A DNA stretch of 64,000 nucleotides from positions 62,001 through 126,000 of the forward strand of contig CAVERH010000001.1 in NCBI GenBank assembly GCA_963618065.1. Reading direction: 5' to 3'. The notes beneath the pieces are model-generated. The model had not been told where the DNA came from, searched no databases, and saw nothing but the letters and a program-made list of their open reading frames with translations. Within the stretch, counting starts at the first letter, position 1. Each line of letters begins with the position of its first letter. The translations under genes and the position numbers were made by a program. The DNA comes from Suilimivivens sp963618065 (GTDB taxonomy: Bacteria > Bacillota > Clostridia > Lachnospirales > Lachnospiraceae). Below are positions 1 through 9,279 of this stretch, in pieces.

Positions 1-19
1 TTACGTCTGTTTTCCTATG

Positions 20-3000
20 CTACTCAAGAAGGAAAAGCTGCGTACGGTTCAGTATCACAGAAGCGCAGCCACGCACTGTGGCATTCCTGCTTCCCACACA
101 TCCCGGACGATCCAGGGTTGAAATTACCTCTACATAAATTCTGGCATTCGTAGCTGCCGTGTTATTCTGTAACGCAATCACCGGAGCCTTAAACCGGTAA
201 ACCTTTCCCTGACGGAGCTGGGAAGCTGACACTTCCGTAAGGGTATTGTCCTGTGCCGTCCACAGACTGCTTGTAAACGGTGTCACCTGTACCTTCTCAT
301 CTCCCACATCAAGGGAGCGTTCTCCTGCCGCATCCTCGTAGTAGAAGTTCACGGCATATGCATTGGAAAGTGTAAGGTTGCTGTTTTTGAACTCAAAATA
401 AACATCCACCGTTTCATCGAGCAGACCGTTCTGTGCTTTCATTTCCTGATCGAACGGAATGCTGATGCTCGATACCTTCGCCTCATTCGAATCAAAGCCT
501 GCCACAATATCGACCTTTATGTTATGCACACCGGCATCATAGGCAAGCATCATGGCATTTACGAACATCTGGCTCTCCTGTAGTCCCCTTCCTGTCGGAT
601 TCTGCGCATTCCCCACATCATAGGTATAAGCGGAATAATCGTCATTTCCGATAAAGACCACATTGCTTCTGCTGTAAAGATAATAGTTGTTCGCACCATC
701 ATTCGGCGAAACATCGTAGGCATTCTGTCCATTGCCGGTAAATACAAACCACGGCGTGACAAACGGTGTCTGTAAATTACTTAAATCAAGCAGGTAATCA
801 TACGCCTTATGGCTCCTGCCTCCGTCCAGTGACACGCTTTTTCCAATGGCATAAGGATAGCTGAATACACTTCCCTCATTCAGGCCGGACGCTCCCAGAT
901 TACTCTGTTCGCTAAACATTCCTGCATCTAAGCCCGTATACCGGAAATAGGGGTTTCCGCTTATCCGTCCAAGGCTGCCGTAGGTCTTACGATCCAGCTG
1001 TCCCAGAAGCGTCTGATCAAGCAATCTTATTCCCTCGATTGCTTCCTTTCCGGTCACCAGTACACTATGTCCCTCATTGATATAATTGGCAATGACATTC
1101 GGCACAAAATTCTCCGATCCGTTTCCAAAACCAATAATCAGAAGATCCCACTGCTTCAGGCAGTCCGGATTCTTGGCAAATCGTTCATTCAATGCAGAAG
1201 AATCAATGGTTTCAATCTCGAACTTCACGTTCATCGTATTCTCTGCTGCTTTCAGATAATAGCCAAGGGTCGAATTTTCCTGCTGATATAACGTTGCAAG
1301 GGAGGAGCCATCCTTTGCTCCGATCTGCAATACCTTAATCTTCTCTTTCGTTCCATCCGTCACACGCAGGATTCCCTGTACCGAGGATCTGCGGTAGGAA
1401 TTGTTGTTATCGGCAACCCGGATCCGGAATGGTATGGCTCTCGATCCCGGAGACTCCGTAAAGAGCACCGTTGCCTGTCCGTTATCTGCGGTCACGCGGA
1501 GCACCTTGCCATCGGAAGTAAGACCATCCATACGCTCCTCATCCGTATAGCTGCCATCATCATTCATGTCAAGATAAAATTCAGTATGACACTCTCCACC
1601 GTAGCCATCCCCGTTCTGATTAGTAACCGCATAGGTAAAGTTTACGGATAATTCTCCGTTTGCCGCTTCCGTAAGCGTCAGGTCGGTGGTATCCGATACT
1701 GAAATCACCGGATGGTCGATATTCAGCTGCGCCATGAACAGAATATTGCTGTGCACATCATCAATCGTATAAATCCGGTCGGCGAAATCGGTCGCCGCCT
1801 GCTTTAAGAAGTCATACATCTGCGTATCTTCTGCCACATATTTCGTGTTAATTCTGCCGGCTCCGTTCTTCGCTGACTTTCCGGTAAAAAAGTCATTTTC
1901 TACCAGAATCGGATAGCCTGCCCTCATAAAGTCCAGAAGCTCATTCTTCTTACGCTCTGTAATATCGGACGGATCATACTGCCCGCTGCCGTTCGCCGCC
2001 TGATCTCCCGTATGATAAAGCTTATTATTGAGATCCGTATTGTTATAAACCGTAGCGCTCCACAAGCTTTCCGCATAATTCAGCTTCTGCCCGTCCAGCC
2101 CGATGAACACCAAATTATAATTCTCATTGATGTCCTCCCACTCACTGTTAAACGCCGAGGTTGCTTTGGTTGTCACCTTCACATCGATCTTGCGCGAGCT
2201 GCGTAACACCTGTTTCTTTATTGCACCGGTTGCATTACGCTGCCAGTAAAGAGTCGTACTGCTATCGGTCGGGTTCTCTGCCTGCAAGTCTGCTTTGTCA
2301 TTATTGGTCGGCTGCAATTCCAGAATCCGTAAATTGGTAAAATCTGCAATAAATCCAACGGAGTAATTGATAATATATTCGATTGCTTTTGCTTTGCTTA
2401 CATTCTCCGGAATCCGGTTCTCTTCCGAAAGCAGGGCATTTTCAGACCGGATCAGATTCAGCACCTCTGAAAATCCGCTTTCCGCACTTCCCCCGTCAAA
2501 GTTCTCCGGGAAATCCCGGTTAACAAGTGGTGTGCTGCTGTTTACCACATACACATTCCGGTTCACATAGTGATTGCCGTTATAGGAACGATTCGGATAA
2601 CTGGAATCATCCAGATGTTCAAACAGCCAGTCCGGCGCTGTCTGGGCATCATTCACATAGGTTTCCAGATCCTCCTTCAGGAACATCTTCGCCAGCTTCT
2701 GATAATCCAGATTGCTATAATTGCTATTTGTAACTGCATCATAATCCACAATCACCGGAAGCAATTCTACGGCTGCCCGGTACACCAGTGCATACGCATT
2801 CCGTCTGGTAAGACCTTTGGTCACCGTATTTCCGTTCTCCGTAACGCTCTGCGTATCCGAAGTGAGATATTGAAGCGTCACCTTCGTACTGTCCTGATTG
2901 ATAAAGGGAGCGGTTCCACTCTCCAGGTATACCAGATTCGCCTGCTTGATCATATCCTGCGTCAGAAGATCGGCGCGGATCGTCCGAACCTCAATCTTAA

Positions 3001-4585
3001 AGCTTTCATTTGCATTATCCCCACCCGAAAGTGCATGGAAAACATATTGTTTCAGCCAGTCACAGCCGCCATTGAACCGGAAATAGGTCGGTGCATTCCG
3101 CACCTCCATCCATACCGGCGCCTGCTTCTTCTTATCTGCATCACTTAAGTCTGCTTCATCCGTCAGCTTATAATCTCCTGCTCCAGATCCTACATAAAGG
3201 AATACTTTATCGGTCTTCGAAGGTGTGCCGGAGGGCGAAACCGTGGGGGAAGAAGAAGCACTTGCCGAGGCCGAGGCACTTGCAGATGCATCTGCTGATG
3301 CAGAAGGACTTGCACTTGCCACAGCAGAGCTTTCATTCTTCACATATACATCATAGGGGCGATTGCTGCTGTCCAAAGGAAATTCCTGTTCACTTCCTTG
3401 AATTACTTCATAAACTGTTCTCGAGGCATCTTCTGTAAGATCCGTTACATAATTAAAGGTAACAACATAATAGACAGCTCCTGTTCCCGTTGTAGCTGTA
3501 GCTGCCGGAGCAGCTGTGGAATCCGCATTACCCGAATTTGTATTGTCCGAATTTGTATTGTCCGAATCTGTGCCATCGGAAGCTGTGTCATCGGAATCCG
3601 TATCTGTGGATGAATTCTGATTGTTATAATAATCATCTAAGGAAACATTGCTGCTTGTCTGAAACAGCGATGCTATTGTTCCGGCATAGACAAATTCTCC
3701 GTTACTGTTCATACTGTACAAATTTGTAGACGAATAATAATCGGTTTTGTTATCATCCGTAATCTGTTCACTATTTCGAATCACATACCCTTCTGTGAGT
3801 CCCGTATCGGAAGATACCTTAAATCGAACCTGATACGTTCCATTTGTTGAATCAAACTGATAAACAGACTGTGATGCTTCTCCGGAACCCTCGTCCTCGT
3901 TCCAATCACCAACCTTGATATAATCATATCCGGTTTTATCCGGCGCTGCAGTTGGTGTAGCATCCGGATCAGGCTCTGCATACTTCTTAAAATAGCCCTT
4001 CATCCATCCGCTGTGTGCAGTATTTCCCTCCTGATCATCATCCGGAAGTGTCGTGGTATCGATCAATAACTGCCAGCCATTGGCGTTCGGTGTATTCAGC
4101 TCCTTACGTGTATTTCCACTTCCATAGGCTTCTTCATACTGAAAAAGTGCATCTCCATTACTGTTTCGATATTTCCAGATGTCATTTACCAAAGCAGCAC
4201 GCTTCTCATACGTGGAAAGATCTACTAAACGATTTTCCGAAAGATCCTTATAAATCCGCATATAATCCGATGCCATAGGAGATTGTCCATTCACCAGATA
4301 CCCCAGCGTGCCGGTGCTGATCTCATAGGATGTATTTTCATCCCATGCGTAGGTCGCATAGCTGGGTACAACATCCAGAATCACGAACGGATTACTGTCC
4401 CCTGTATGACTTTCCACAACCTGCTTCGTCCCGGTGAAGGACTCCTTCGCATACGTTTCCATCGGTTCCATATGATGGAAGATTCCTACTGTACCAAGTG
4501 CAGCCACCAGAACCGATGCCGTAATGACAGTCGCAATTCTTTTATTCTGTTTTCTCTTCTGCTTGTTATGCCTTTTCATACTCAT
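20..4585 (-). CDS. Very large T4P-locus-associated secreted/anchored protein (DUF5057-like)
   Basis: Last gene of the type IV pilus cluster, about 1521 residues. I start it at the ATG at 4585, because GGAAG lies 6 nt upstream; the longer GTG start at 4603 would swallow this ribosome-binding site. The N-terminus is Lys/Arg-rich and followed by one hydrophobic segment (about residues 18-36), giving a signal peptide or N-terminal anchor. Two low-complexity linkers are visible: an Asp/Ser/Thr/Asn-rich one near residue 340 and an Ala-Ser repeat near residue 450. The rest looks like beta-rich extracellular modules (VTADNGQATVLF-type strands). It resembles large proteins annotated DUF5057 in Lachnospiraceae, but I recognise no catalytic motif. 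Position suggests a pilus tip adhesin or surface partner; that is inference. A strong hairpin separates it from the preceding minor pilin, so it may be transcribed partly on its own. Confidence 0.7.
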   Translation of the reverse strand: MSMKRHNKQKRKQNKRIATVITASVLVAALGTVGIFHHMEPMETYAKESFTGTKQVVESHTGDSNPFVILDVVPSYATYAWDENTSYEISTGTLGYLVNGQSPMASDYMRIYKDLSENRLVDLSTYEKRAALVNDIWKYRNSNGDALFQYEEAYGSGNTRKELNTPNANGWQLLIDTTTLPDDDQEGNTAHSGWMKGYFKKYAEPDPDATPTAAPDKTGYDYIKVGDWNEDEGSGEASQSVYQFDSTNGTYQVRFKVSSDTGLTEGYVIRNSEQITDDNKTDYYSSTNLYSMNSNGEFVYAGTIASLFQTSSNVSLDDYYNNQNSSTDTDSDDTASDGTDSDNTNSDNTNSGNADSTAAPAATATTGTGAVYYVVTFNYVTDLTEDASRTVYEVIQGSEQEFPLDSSNRPYDVYVKNESSAVASASPSASADASASASASASASSSPTVSPSGTPSKTDKVFLYVGSGAGDYKLTDEADLSDADKKKQAPVWMEVRNAPTYFRFNGGCDWLKQYVFHALSGGDNANESFKIEVRTIRADLLTQDMIKQANLVYLESGTAPFINQDSTKVTLQYLTSDTQSVTENGNTVTKGLTRRNAYALVYRAAVELLPVIVDYDAVTNSNYSNLDYQKLAKMFLKEDLETYVNDAQTAPDWLFEHLDDSSYPNRSYNGNHYVNRNVYVVNSSTPLVNRDFPENFDGGSAESGFSEVLNLIRSENALLSEENRIPENVSKAKAIEYIINYSVGFIADFTNLRILELQPTNNDKADLQAENPTDSSTTLYWQRNATGAIKKQVLRSSRKIDVKVTTKATSAFNSEWEDINENYNLVFIGLDGQKLNYAESLWSATVYNNTDLNNKLYHTGDQAANGSGQYDPSDITERKKNELLDFMRAGYPILVENDFFTGKSAKNGAGRINTKYVAEDTQMYDFLKQAATDFADRIYTIDDVHSNILFMAQLNIDHPVISVSDTTDLTLTEAANGELSVNFTYAVTNQNGDGYGGECHTEFYLDMNDDGSYTDEERMDGLTSDGKVLRVTADNGQATVLFTESPGSRAIPFRIRVADNNNSYRRSSVQGILRVTDGTKEKIKVLQIGAKDGSSLATLYQQENSTLGYYLKAAENTMNVKFEIETIDSSALNERFAKNPDCLKQWDLLIIGFGNGSENFVPNVIANYINEGHSVLVTGKEAIEGIRLLDQTLLGQLDRKTYGSLGRISGNPYFRYTGLDAGMFSEQSNLGASGLNEGSVFSYPYAIGKSVSLDGGRSHKAYDYLLDLSNLQTPFVTPWFVFTGNGQNAYDVSPNDGANNYYLYSRSNVVFIGNDDYSAYTYDVGNAQNPTGRGLQESQMFVNAMMLAYDAGVHNIKVDIVAGFDSNEAKVSSISIPFDQEMKAQNGLLDETVDVYFEFKNSNLTLSNAYAVNFYYEDAAGERSLDVGDEKVQVTPFTSSLWTAQDNTLTEVSASQLRQGKVYRFKAPVIALQNNTAATNARIYVEVISTLDRPGCVGSRNATVRGCASVILNRTQLFLLE

Positions 4586-4807
4586 GTATAACTTCCACTT
4601 CACTTATTCTAATGCTGGTTCGTTATCCCATGCACTATCTTTATACTTTAAAGTAATTTTATTTATACGAATAGTAGTAAATATTTTATTGACATACATA
4701 CTTATTAATTGTATTATCAAATCGTCGGGAATAAAGTGTACAAAACACTTCATGCGACATATTGTAAAGAGAGAACATACAATATTAAATGTTCTTTGCT
4801 ATTAAAG

Positions 4808-4860
4808 AGAAATACTAGTAATGTTTTTGGTTATACCAGAAAAGGTTTACTAGTATTTCT
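4808..4860. terminator. Strong inverted repeat between the GspJ-like pilin gene and the giant gene
   Basis: Perfect 13-bp arms AGAAATACTAGTA and TACTAGTATTTCT enclose a 27-nt loop. On the minus strand it follows the pilin stop codon by 6 nt and is trailed by a mixed T/C run (TCTCTTTAAT). It could act as an intrinsic terminator or attenuator limiting read-through into the giant gene, or as a processing site. Confidence 0.6.
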
Positions 4861-4866
4861 TTTTAA

Positions 4867-7800
4867 TTAATTCACTTGCGTCCAGGCGGTTCCGGTTGAG
4901 GAACAGGTATACTTTCCAACAATGACTTCTTGCTGGGTTCCAGCCGACCAGTCATGAATAATATCCATAAAGGTAACCGTATAAAGATCAGTTACAGTAT
5001 CATACTCACATGTTGTCTTCTCAAACGATCTCCATATTCCAGAATTATCATCCACTCTATAGAATGTTAAATTTCCATAGCTAACTGTACTGCTTTCTCC
5101 CATACCTTTAAACCAGAAATCATTATCCGATGGTAATGGGAAATATGCTCCACATAACTCTCCATCAAGTGTCATTCTTATATTGGAAATATCTACCTTA
5201 TCAATCTTTCCTTTCTGTTTTAAAATCCATCTTTCTTTGCTCTTGTCCCACTCATACACTCCAAGCGTTTCTGTTGTTTTATAAATACCATTTGTTTCTT
5301 CTTTATAAACCAACGTCATTGTACAATTTGAAGCTGCATCATAAGTATAAACTCTCTTGCAGTTTGTATCTCTGCTAGAATTCAGATTGTCCTTTTCATA
5401 TAGCTTAAACCCGGAAGTATCTTCTGATATCTGATTGGAGGGTGGATCAATATGTGCGACATACACCTTGTTATCCAGCGTAAGTTCAATATTAGCCAGA
5501 CTCTCTGTCAAAGTCCCCTCACCCTGTTTTTGATCCCACATGGTATTACCGGGTTTCCAAGCATAAATGCCTGCAACTTTAAGTGTCTTGACAACATCCT
5601 GCGTCTGTTCATCTGTTACTAAGGTTAATTTATATTCACCAGTTGTTGCATCATAATCACAATAAATTACCTTACTATTCAGATCTTTGCTCTCATTGTA
5701 ACTATCTCGTTTATATCCTTTAATCGTATAATTCGTTTTTGACTGCTGTTCTGTGCTTCCCTTTGTAAACATGAAATCATCATCTGTCGGAAGCGGTACA
5801 TGGGCTGACCAGGTTGCACCATCCTTCTTGAATTCAAGGGTAACATTATTCGTTTCCTGTGCTCCCTGCCTGCACTCCCACTTACTACCATTTGCAGGAC
5901 ACTTGTAAATGCCATAGGAATAACTCAGCTTCAATCCACCATCCTTGGAGGTTTCCCACATCGGTTCCACTTCGTAGGCATTCTCACTCTGAATATAACG
6001 ATATCGGATCCGGTTAAACCGGATAGAAGACAGGTTTCCATTGGAATCTATCGCATTATAGGTAACACCTTTATCTTGATCCTGAATGTTGGCATCCTGC
6101 CATTCTGTGTTTGTTAAATTCGTGAAGATTGTATTATTCTTCATTTCTGCAGGTAACGGAAAGCATACACTTCCGTTGAAACGATCCGAAGTAATATCCA
6201 TTGTGCCTTCTGCGGTTACCGTTACATGAAATGTATTTTCCGGGAATTCTACATACTCCATGGATGCGGAACAAACTGGAAACTCATATCCTATCGGATA
6301 AACTTCTTTCGGGATATTGCCGATTTTTGCCTTCGGATTATACCAAATACCCGGTACAACATGATAGGTTCCCACAACCTCTGATAAATTGTTACGCTTT
6401 ACTTTAATTGTCGGTAATCCACTCGCTGTGCCAAACTGGACATTGCCATTATATAAGCTGTCTTCTCCCTGATAGCTGCCCTGCTGATAAACACGCAATG
6501 CAGACCAGTTTGCAGAATCGTTTCCGCTTCCTTTATAAATACTGTACTTCACATCATCTACCGTAAAGGCATTGTTATCGATATTGGATGCTTCTGCCTT
6601 ATAGAATTCCAGCTTATCCAATATATTCAGTCCATCCGAGGGATAATTGCTTATGGAAAGAACATTCGTTGTGTTAAAGGTAATTTCCTGTGCACAGTAT
6701 TTTTTACTATTATAACCGTAGGTCAACTGTACCGGTTCCAATACCGTACTAAATACCTGACTGGCTTTAAACATATCGCCTGTATAGGCAAAAGGAGCTG
6801 TCGGATTGCTATGCGCATCATATTCTGCTCCGATGGCTGCAATCGAGGATTTATTCATGGTTCCATGCTCTTTATCATATCTCTCATGTTCCTCTTTGGA
6901 TACGCTCTCAAGGCCCTGTAAATAGAACGTATAACTCTTTTTTAAATCCAGATTGAAATAATCAGGTGATAACCAGATATTCCATCCCTGTGTCATACAA
7001 ACTGCATAAGCAGCTACCTGACCTGTACTGTTATCTACAATATGCACTACCAGCGCATGCGCATCCACTCTGGTGTCAAATCCCTTGAACACAATATTAT
7101 CCACACGTGTCTGGTCACCATGTTTTAAGACTCCATCAAAGGGATTAATGGAATTCTTCTTCTCCACAACCTTCAGCGTAATCTCGCCCTGTACCGGTCC
7201 ATATGGACGGCTTTTTGAAAGGTATGATGCCGCCTGAATGGTAATTGTAGAACCCACTGCTGCATCGGTCTTGATCTGGATGACTGCAGTTGTATGAGTG
7301 GAATCATCAGGCTCCTGTATTGCACCCTGCAGCAGATCAGAACCGGACACTACCTTCCAGTCCGTCAGATATCTATCTCCTGTGGAATCCTCTCCACAGG
7401 AATTACACTTGCTTCCAAGCTTCACGCCATCTACTGTTCCACCGAGAACTACGGTACTTCCCTGCATAACCTCCAGTGCTCCCGGAGCAGTGTCATCAGA
7501 ATTAGGCAGTTCCTCTTTCTTCTTATTTAAGGTCACTCTGGTTACACGCTTCACATAGACCGTAACCGTTGCTTCTGCCGGGCTGTTATCTTCATCGTTC
7601 TTCGCAGTTGTGGTAACCTTTACCTGAAAGCTCTGGTGGGTTTCCTTTTCACCGATTTTCAGAATACCGTTTGCGGCATCTGCCATCACTGTTCCTTCAC
7701 CCACTGTACCATCAATCGACCAGGTAACCGTCTTATTCAAAAGATTCGTACCGGTTACCTTCGGTGTGGAGAAATGAAAGGTTTCTCCCGGTTCCAGCAC

Positions 7801-8457
7801 GACAGTCGGCTCCTTCACACTGATGCTCACACGGACACGCTTATCTAATGGTTTAATATCTGCATTATTAATCACTACCTTATTCCGGACAGTAATGTTG
7901 TTTGCCATTTTAAATTTACGGGTTCCGGTCTGAAAGTTCAGTGTGAGTTTTACAACACGGCGTTCCTCCACCTGACTTAAATCCACCTGAAAATCCGTTA
8001 CGTTTTCAGCCAGAAGCACGCAGTCCGTTGAATTTTCTCCCGGCATCGGGAAATTTCCATCTGCATCCGCCACAGAAAAATACAGGCTTTCATCAGACTT
8101 CTGCCAATAGAACATATAGTGATCGGGCTCCGTATTATAGACAATCAGAGCCTTTTTCTCAGGTGTAAAAGCAAATTCGGAATCCTTCAGTGCTTTAACC
8201 GGCTGATCTGACTCATCATATCCTACATAATTAATGCTTTCTGTTGCATCAATAATCACATCCGACATCTGATTCAGTGCAAGCTGTGCCTCCTGCTGCA
8301 CACTGATATCGTTATTGCCGTTCGCATAATTTCTGGACGTAATGATAATAAAACTACACACTGCACCGGTCACAATAACCAGTATGGCAATTGCAATAAT
8401 CAGTTCCACTAAGGAAAATCCACTATTCTGTTTCTGAATCCGTAACTTTTTCCTCAT
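4867..8457 (-). CDS. GspJ/PilW-like minor pilin with giant repetitive C-terminal extension
   Basis: 1196-residue prepilin. The class III signal is clear: basic leader ending NSG13, then F14SLVE18, a 20-residue hydrophobic helix and the Glu at mature position 5 needed for assembly. The first ~170 mature residues look like a PilW/GspJ minor pseudopilin (usual length ~200). Beyond that are Ig-like strands with a VTWSIDG signature near residue 245, then a C-terminal tract of ~100-residue repeats, each with G-(I/V/K)-Y, a conserved Trp, a LxLD strand and an acidic PLP(S/T)DxDF-type segment; the final copy is cut short at the stop. Minor pilins of this class cap the pilus, so the extension is probably displayed at the tip as a binding domain (inference). 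It lies 68 nt downstream of the GspH-like pilin gene. Confidence 0.85.
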   Translation of the reverse strand: MRKKLRIQKQNSGFSLVELIIAIAILVIVTGAVCSFIIITSRNYANGNNDISVQQEAQLALNQMSDVIIDATESINYVGYDESDQPVKALKDSEFAFTPEKKALIVYNTEPDHYMFYWQKSDESLYFSVADADGNFPMPGENSTDCVLLAENVTDFQVDLSQVEERRVVKLTLNFQTGTRKFKMANNITVRNKVVINNADIKPLDKRVRVSISVKEPTVVLEPGETFHFSTPKVTGTNLLNKTVTWSIDGTVGEGTVMADAANGILKIGEKETHQSFQVKVTTTAKNDEDNSPAEATVTVYVKRVTRVTLNKKKEELPNSDDTAPGALEVMQGSTVVLGGTVDGVKLGSKCNSCGEDSTGDRYLTDWKVVSGSDLLQGAIQEPDDSTHTTAVIQIKTDAAVGSTITIQAASYLSKSRPYGPVQGEITLKVVEKKNSINPFDGVLKHGDQTRVDNIVFKGFDTRVDAHALVVHIVDNSTGQVAAYAVCMTQGWNIWLSPDYFNLDLKKSYTFYLQGLESVSKEEHERYDKEHGTMNKSSIAAIGAEYDAHSNPTAPFAYTGDMFKASQVFSTVLEPVQLTYGYNSKKYCAQEITFNTTNVLSISNYPSDGLNILDKLEFYKAEASNIDNNAFTVDDVKYSIYKGSGNDSANWSALRVYQQGSYQGEDSLYNGNVQFGTASGLPTIKVKRNNLSEVVGTYHVVPGIWYNPKAKIGNIPKEVYPIGYEFPVCSASMEYVEFPENTFHVTVTAEGTMDITSDRFNGSVCFPLPAEMKNNTIFTNLTNTEWQDANIQDQDKGVTYNAIDSNGNLSSIRFNRIRYRYIQSENAYEVEPMWETSKDGGLKLSYSYGIYKCPANGSKWECRQGAQETNNVTLEFKKDGATWSAHVPLPTDDDFMFTKGSTEQQSKTNYTIKGYKRDSYNESKDLNSKVIYCDYDATTGEYKLTLVTDEQTQDVVKTLKVAGIYAWKPGNTMWDQKQGEGTLTESLANIELTLDNKVYVAHIDPPSNQISEDTSGFKLYEKDNLNSSRDTNCKRVYTYDAASNCTMTLVYKEETNGIYKTTETLGVYEWDKSKERWILKQKGKIDKVDISNIRMTLDGELCGAYFPLPSDNDFWFKGMGESSTVSYGNLTFYRVDDNSGIWRSFEKTTCEYDTVTDLYTVTFMDIIHDWSAGTQQEVIVGKYTCSSTGTAWTQVN

Positions 8458-8525
8458 ATGTCTCTCCGCTTCACTTTTATCCGGATTATAAGCTTTTATG
8501 ATCTTCCACTCTGTTCACTCTCTGA

Positions 8526-9077
8526 TCAGCTCGTTGTCCGGTTCACTGCAATCTTTCCGGTAAGCCTGATGAAATCCAGCTTATAATCACGGTGTCCTCC
8601 CTGAATTTCAATCATCTGTGGTGCATCCTTGAAAGAACCGGAGGAACGGTCAAATTCGATACGAATTCCGGCATCTGCTCCTTTTGGAAGTTCTAAATTC
8701 GGAATTCCGGAAGCATCCGTGTAAGTTACTGTCACACGATTGCCGCCAATCTTCTGCGGTTCCTCGGTAACCTCCACAAGCTCACCCGCTTCGCCGCCTT
8801 CCTTCTGCTCCATGATATGAAGTTGACTGTAAATACGGTCATTCTCACCACGATAAACAATCAGCCAGGCCTGCGCCTTTCCCATTGTCGTTACCTTGCA
8901 GTCTGCGATCGATCGCTGCAGATCGTTGGAGCACGCCTTGGCGTTGGCACTGAACACCATGGAAACGGACAGAACGACCGTACTGATCAATGCCGCAATA
9001 ATTGCAATGACAATAATCAGCTCTACTAAAGAAAATCCACTGTTATTTTTTACTGATTTCTTCTTATCTTCTGTCAT
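8526..9077 (-). CDS. GspH/FimT-like minor pilin
   Basis: 183-residue prepilin with leader ending NNSG14, then F15SLVE19 and a hydrophobic helix reaching to about residue 40. The prepilin peptidase would cut after Gly14 and methylate Phe15. The short beta-rich globular part (YTDASGIPNLELP) and the cluster position suit a GspH/FimT-type initiator pseudopilin, one of four minor pilins encoded consecutively. These usually form a priming complex at the membrane that becomes the pilus tip. The class assignment rests on order and size rather than on a diagnostic motif, so GspG-like is an alternative. Confidence 0.8.
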   Translation of the reverse strand: MTEDKKKSVKNNSGFSLVELIIVIAIIAALISTVVLSVSMVFSANAKACSNDLQRSIADCKVTTMGKAQAWLIVYRGENDRIYSQLHIMEQKEGGEAGELVEVTEEPQKIGGNRVTVTYTDASGIPNLELPKGADAGIRIEFDRSSGSFKDAPQMIEIQGGHRDYKLDFIRLTGKIAVNRTTS

Positions 9078-9246
9078 TTCTGCCTGTTCCTGTTTTTTAT
9101 CACTGTCTACTCTGCTCTCTGTATCGAGTCTATGACTTTTCTCTGAGTGTCCGTCATTTTGCTTCTGACAATTCCACTAATTCCACTATTTCTTCTCATC
9201 CTGCACAGGGAATACATTACTCTCTTCTATCTGACAGGATCGCCTT

Positions 9247-9279
9247 TTTATCGTTTCTTTATCGTTTCTTTATCGCTTC
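9247..9279. repeat. Three tandem 11-bp repeats at the end of the GspK-like gene
   Basis: TTTATCGTTTC, TTTATCGTTTC and TTTATCGCTTC follow one another across the stop codon of the GspK-like gene. A simple repeat of this kind is prone to slippage that would alter the C-terminus. Confidence 0.6.

Noticed and set aside
1067..3729. Many open frames on the plus strand opposite the giant gene
   Set aside because: They lie fully antisense to a long ORF with clear coding signals, have no ribosome-binding site, and their products are Ile/Arg/His-rich as expected from antisense translation.
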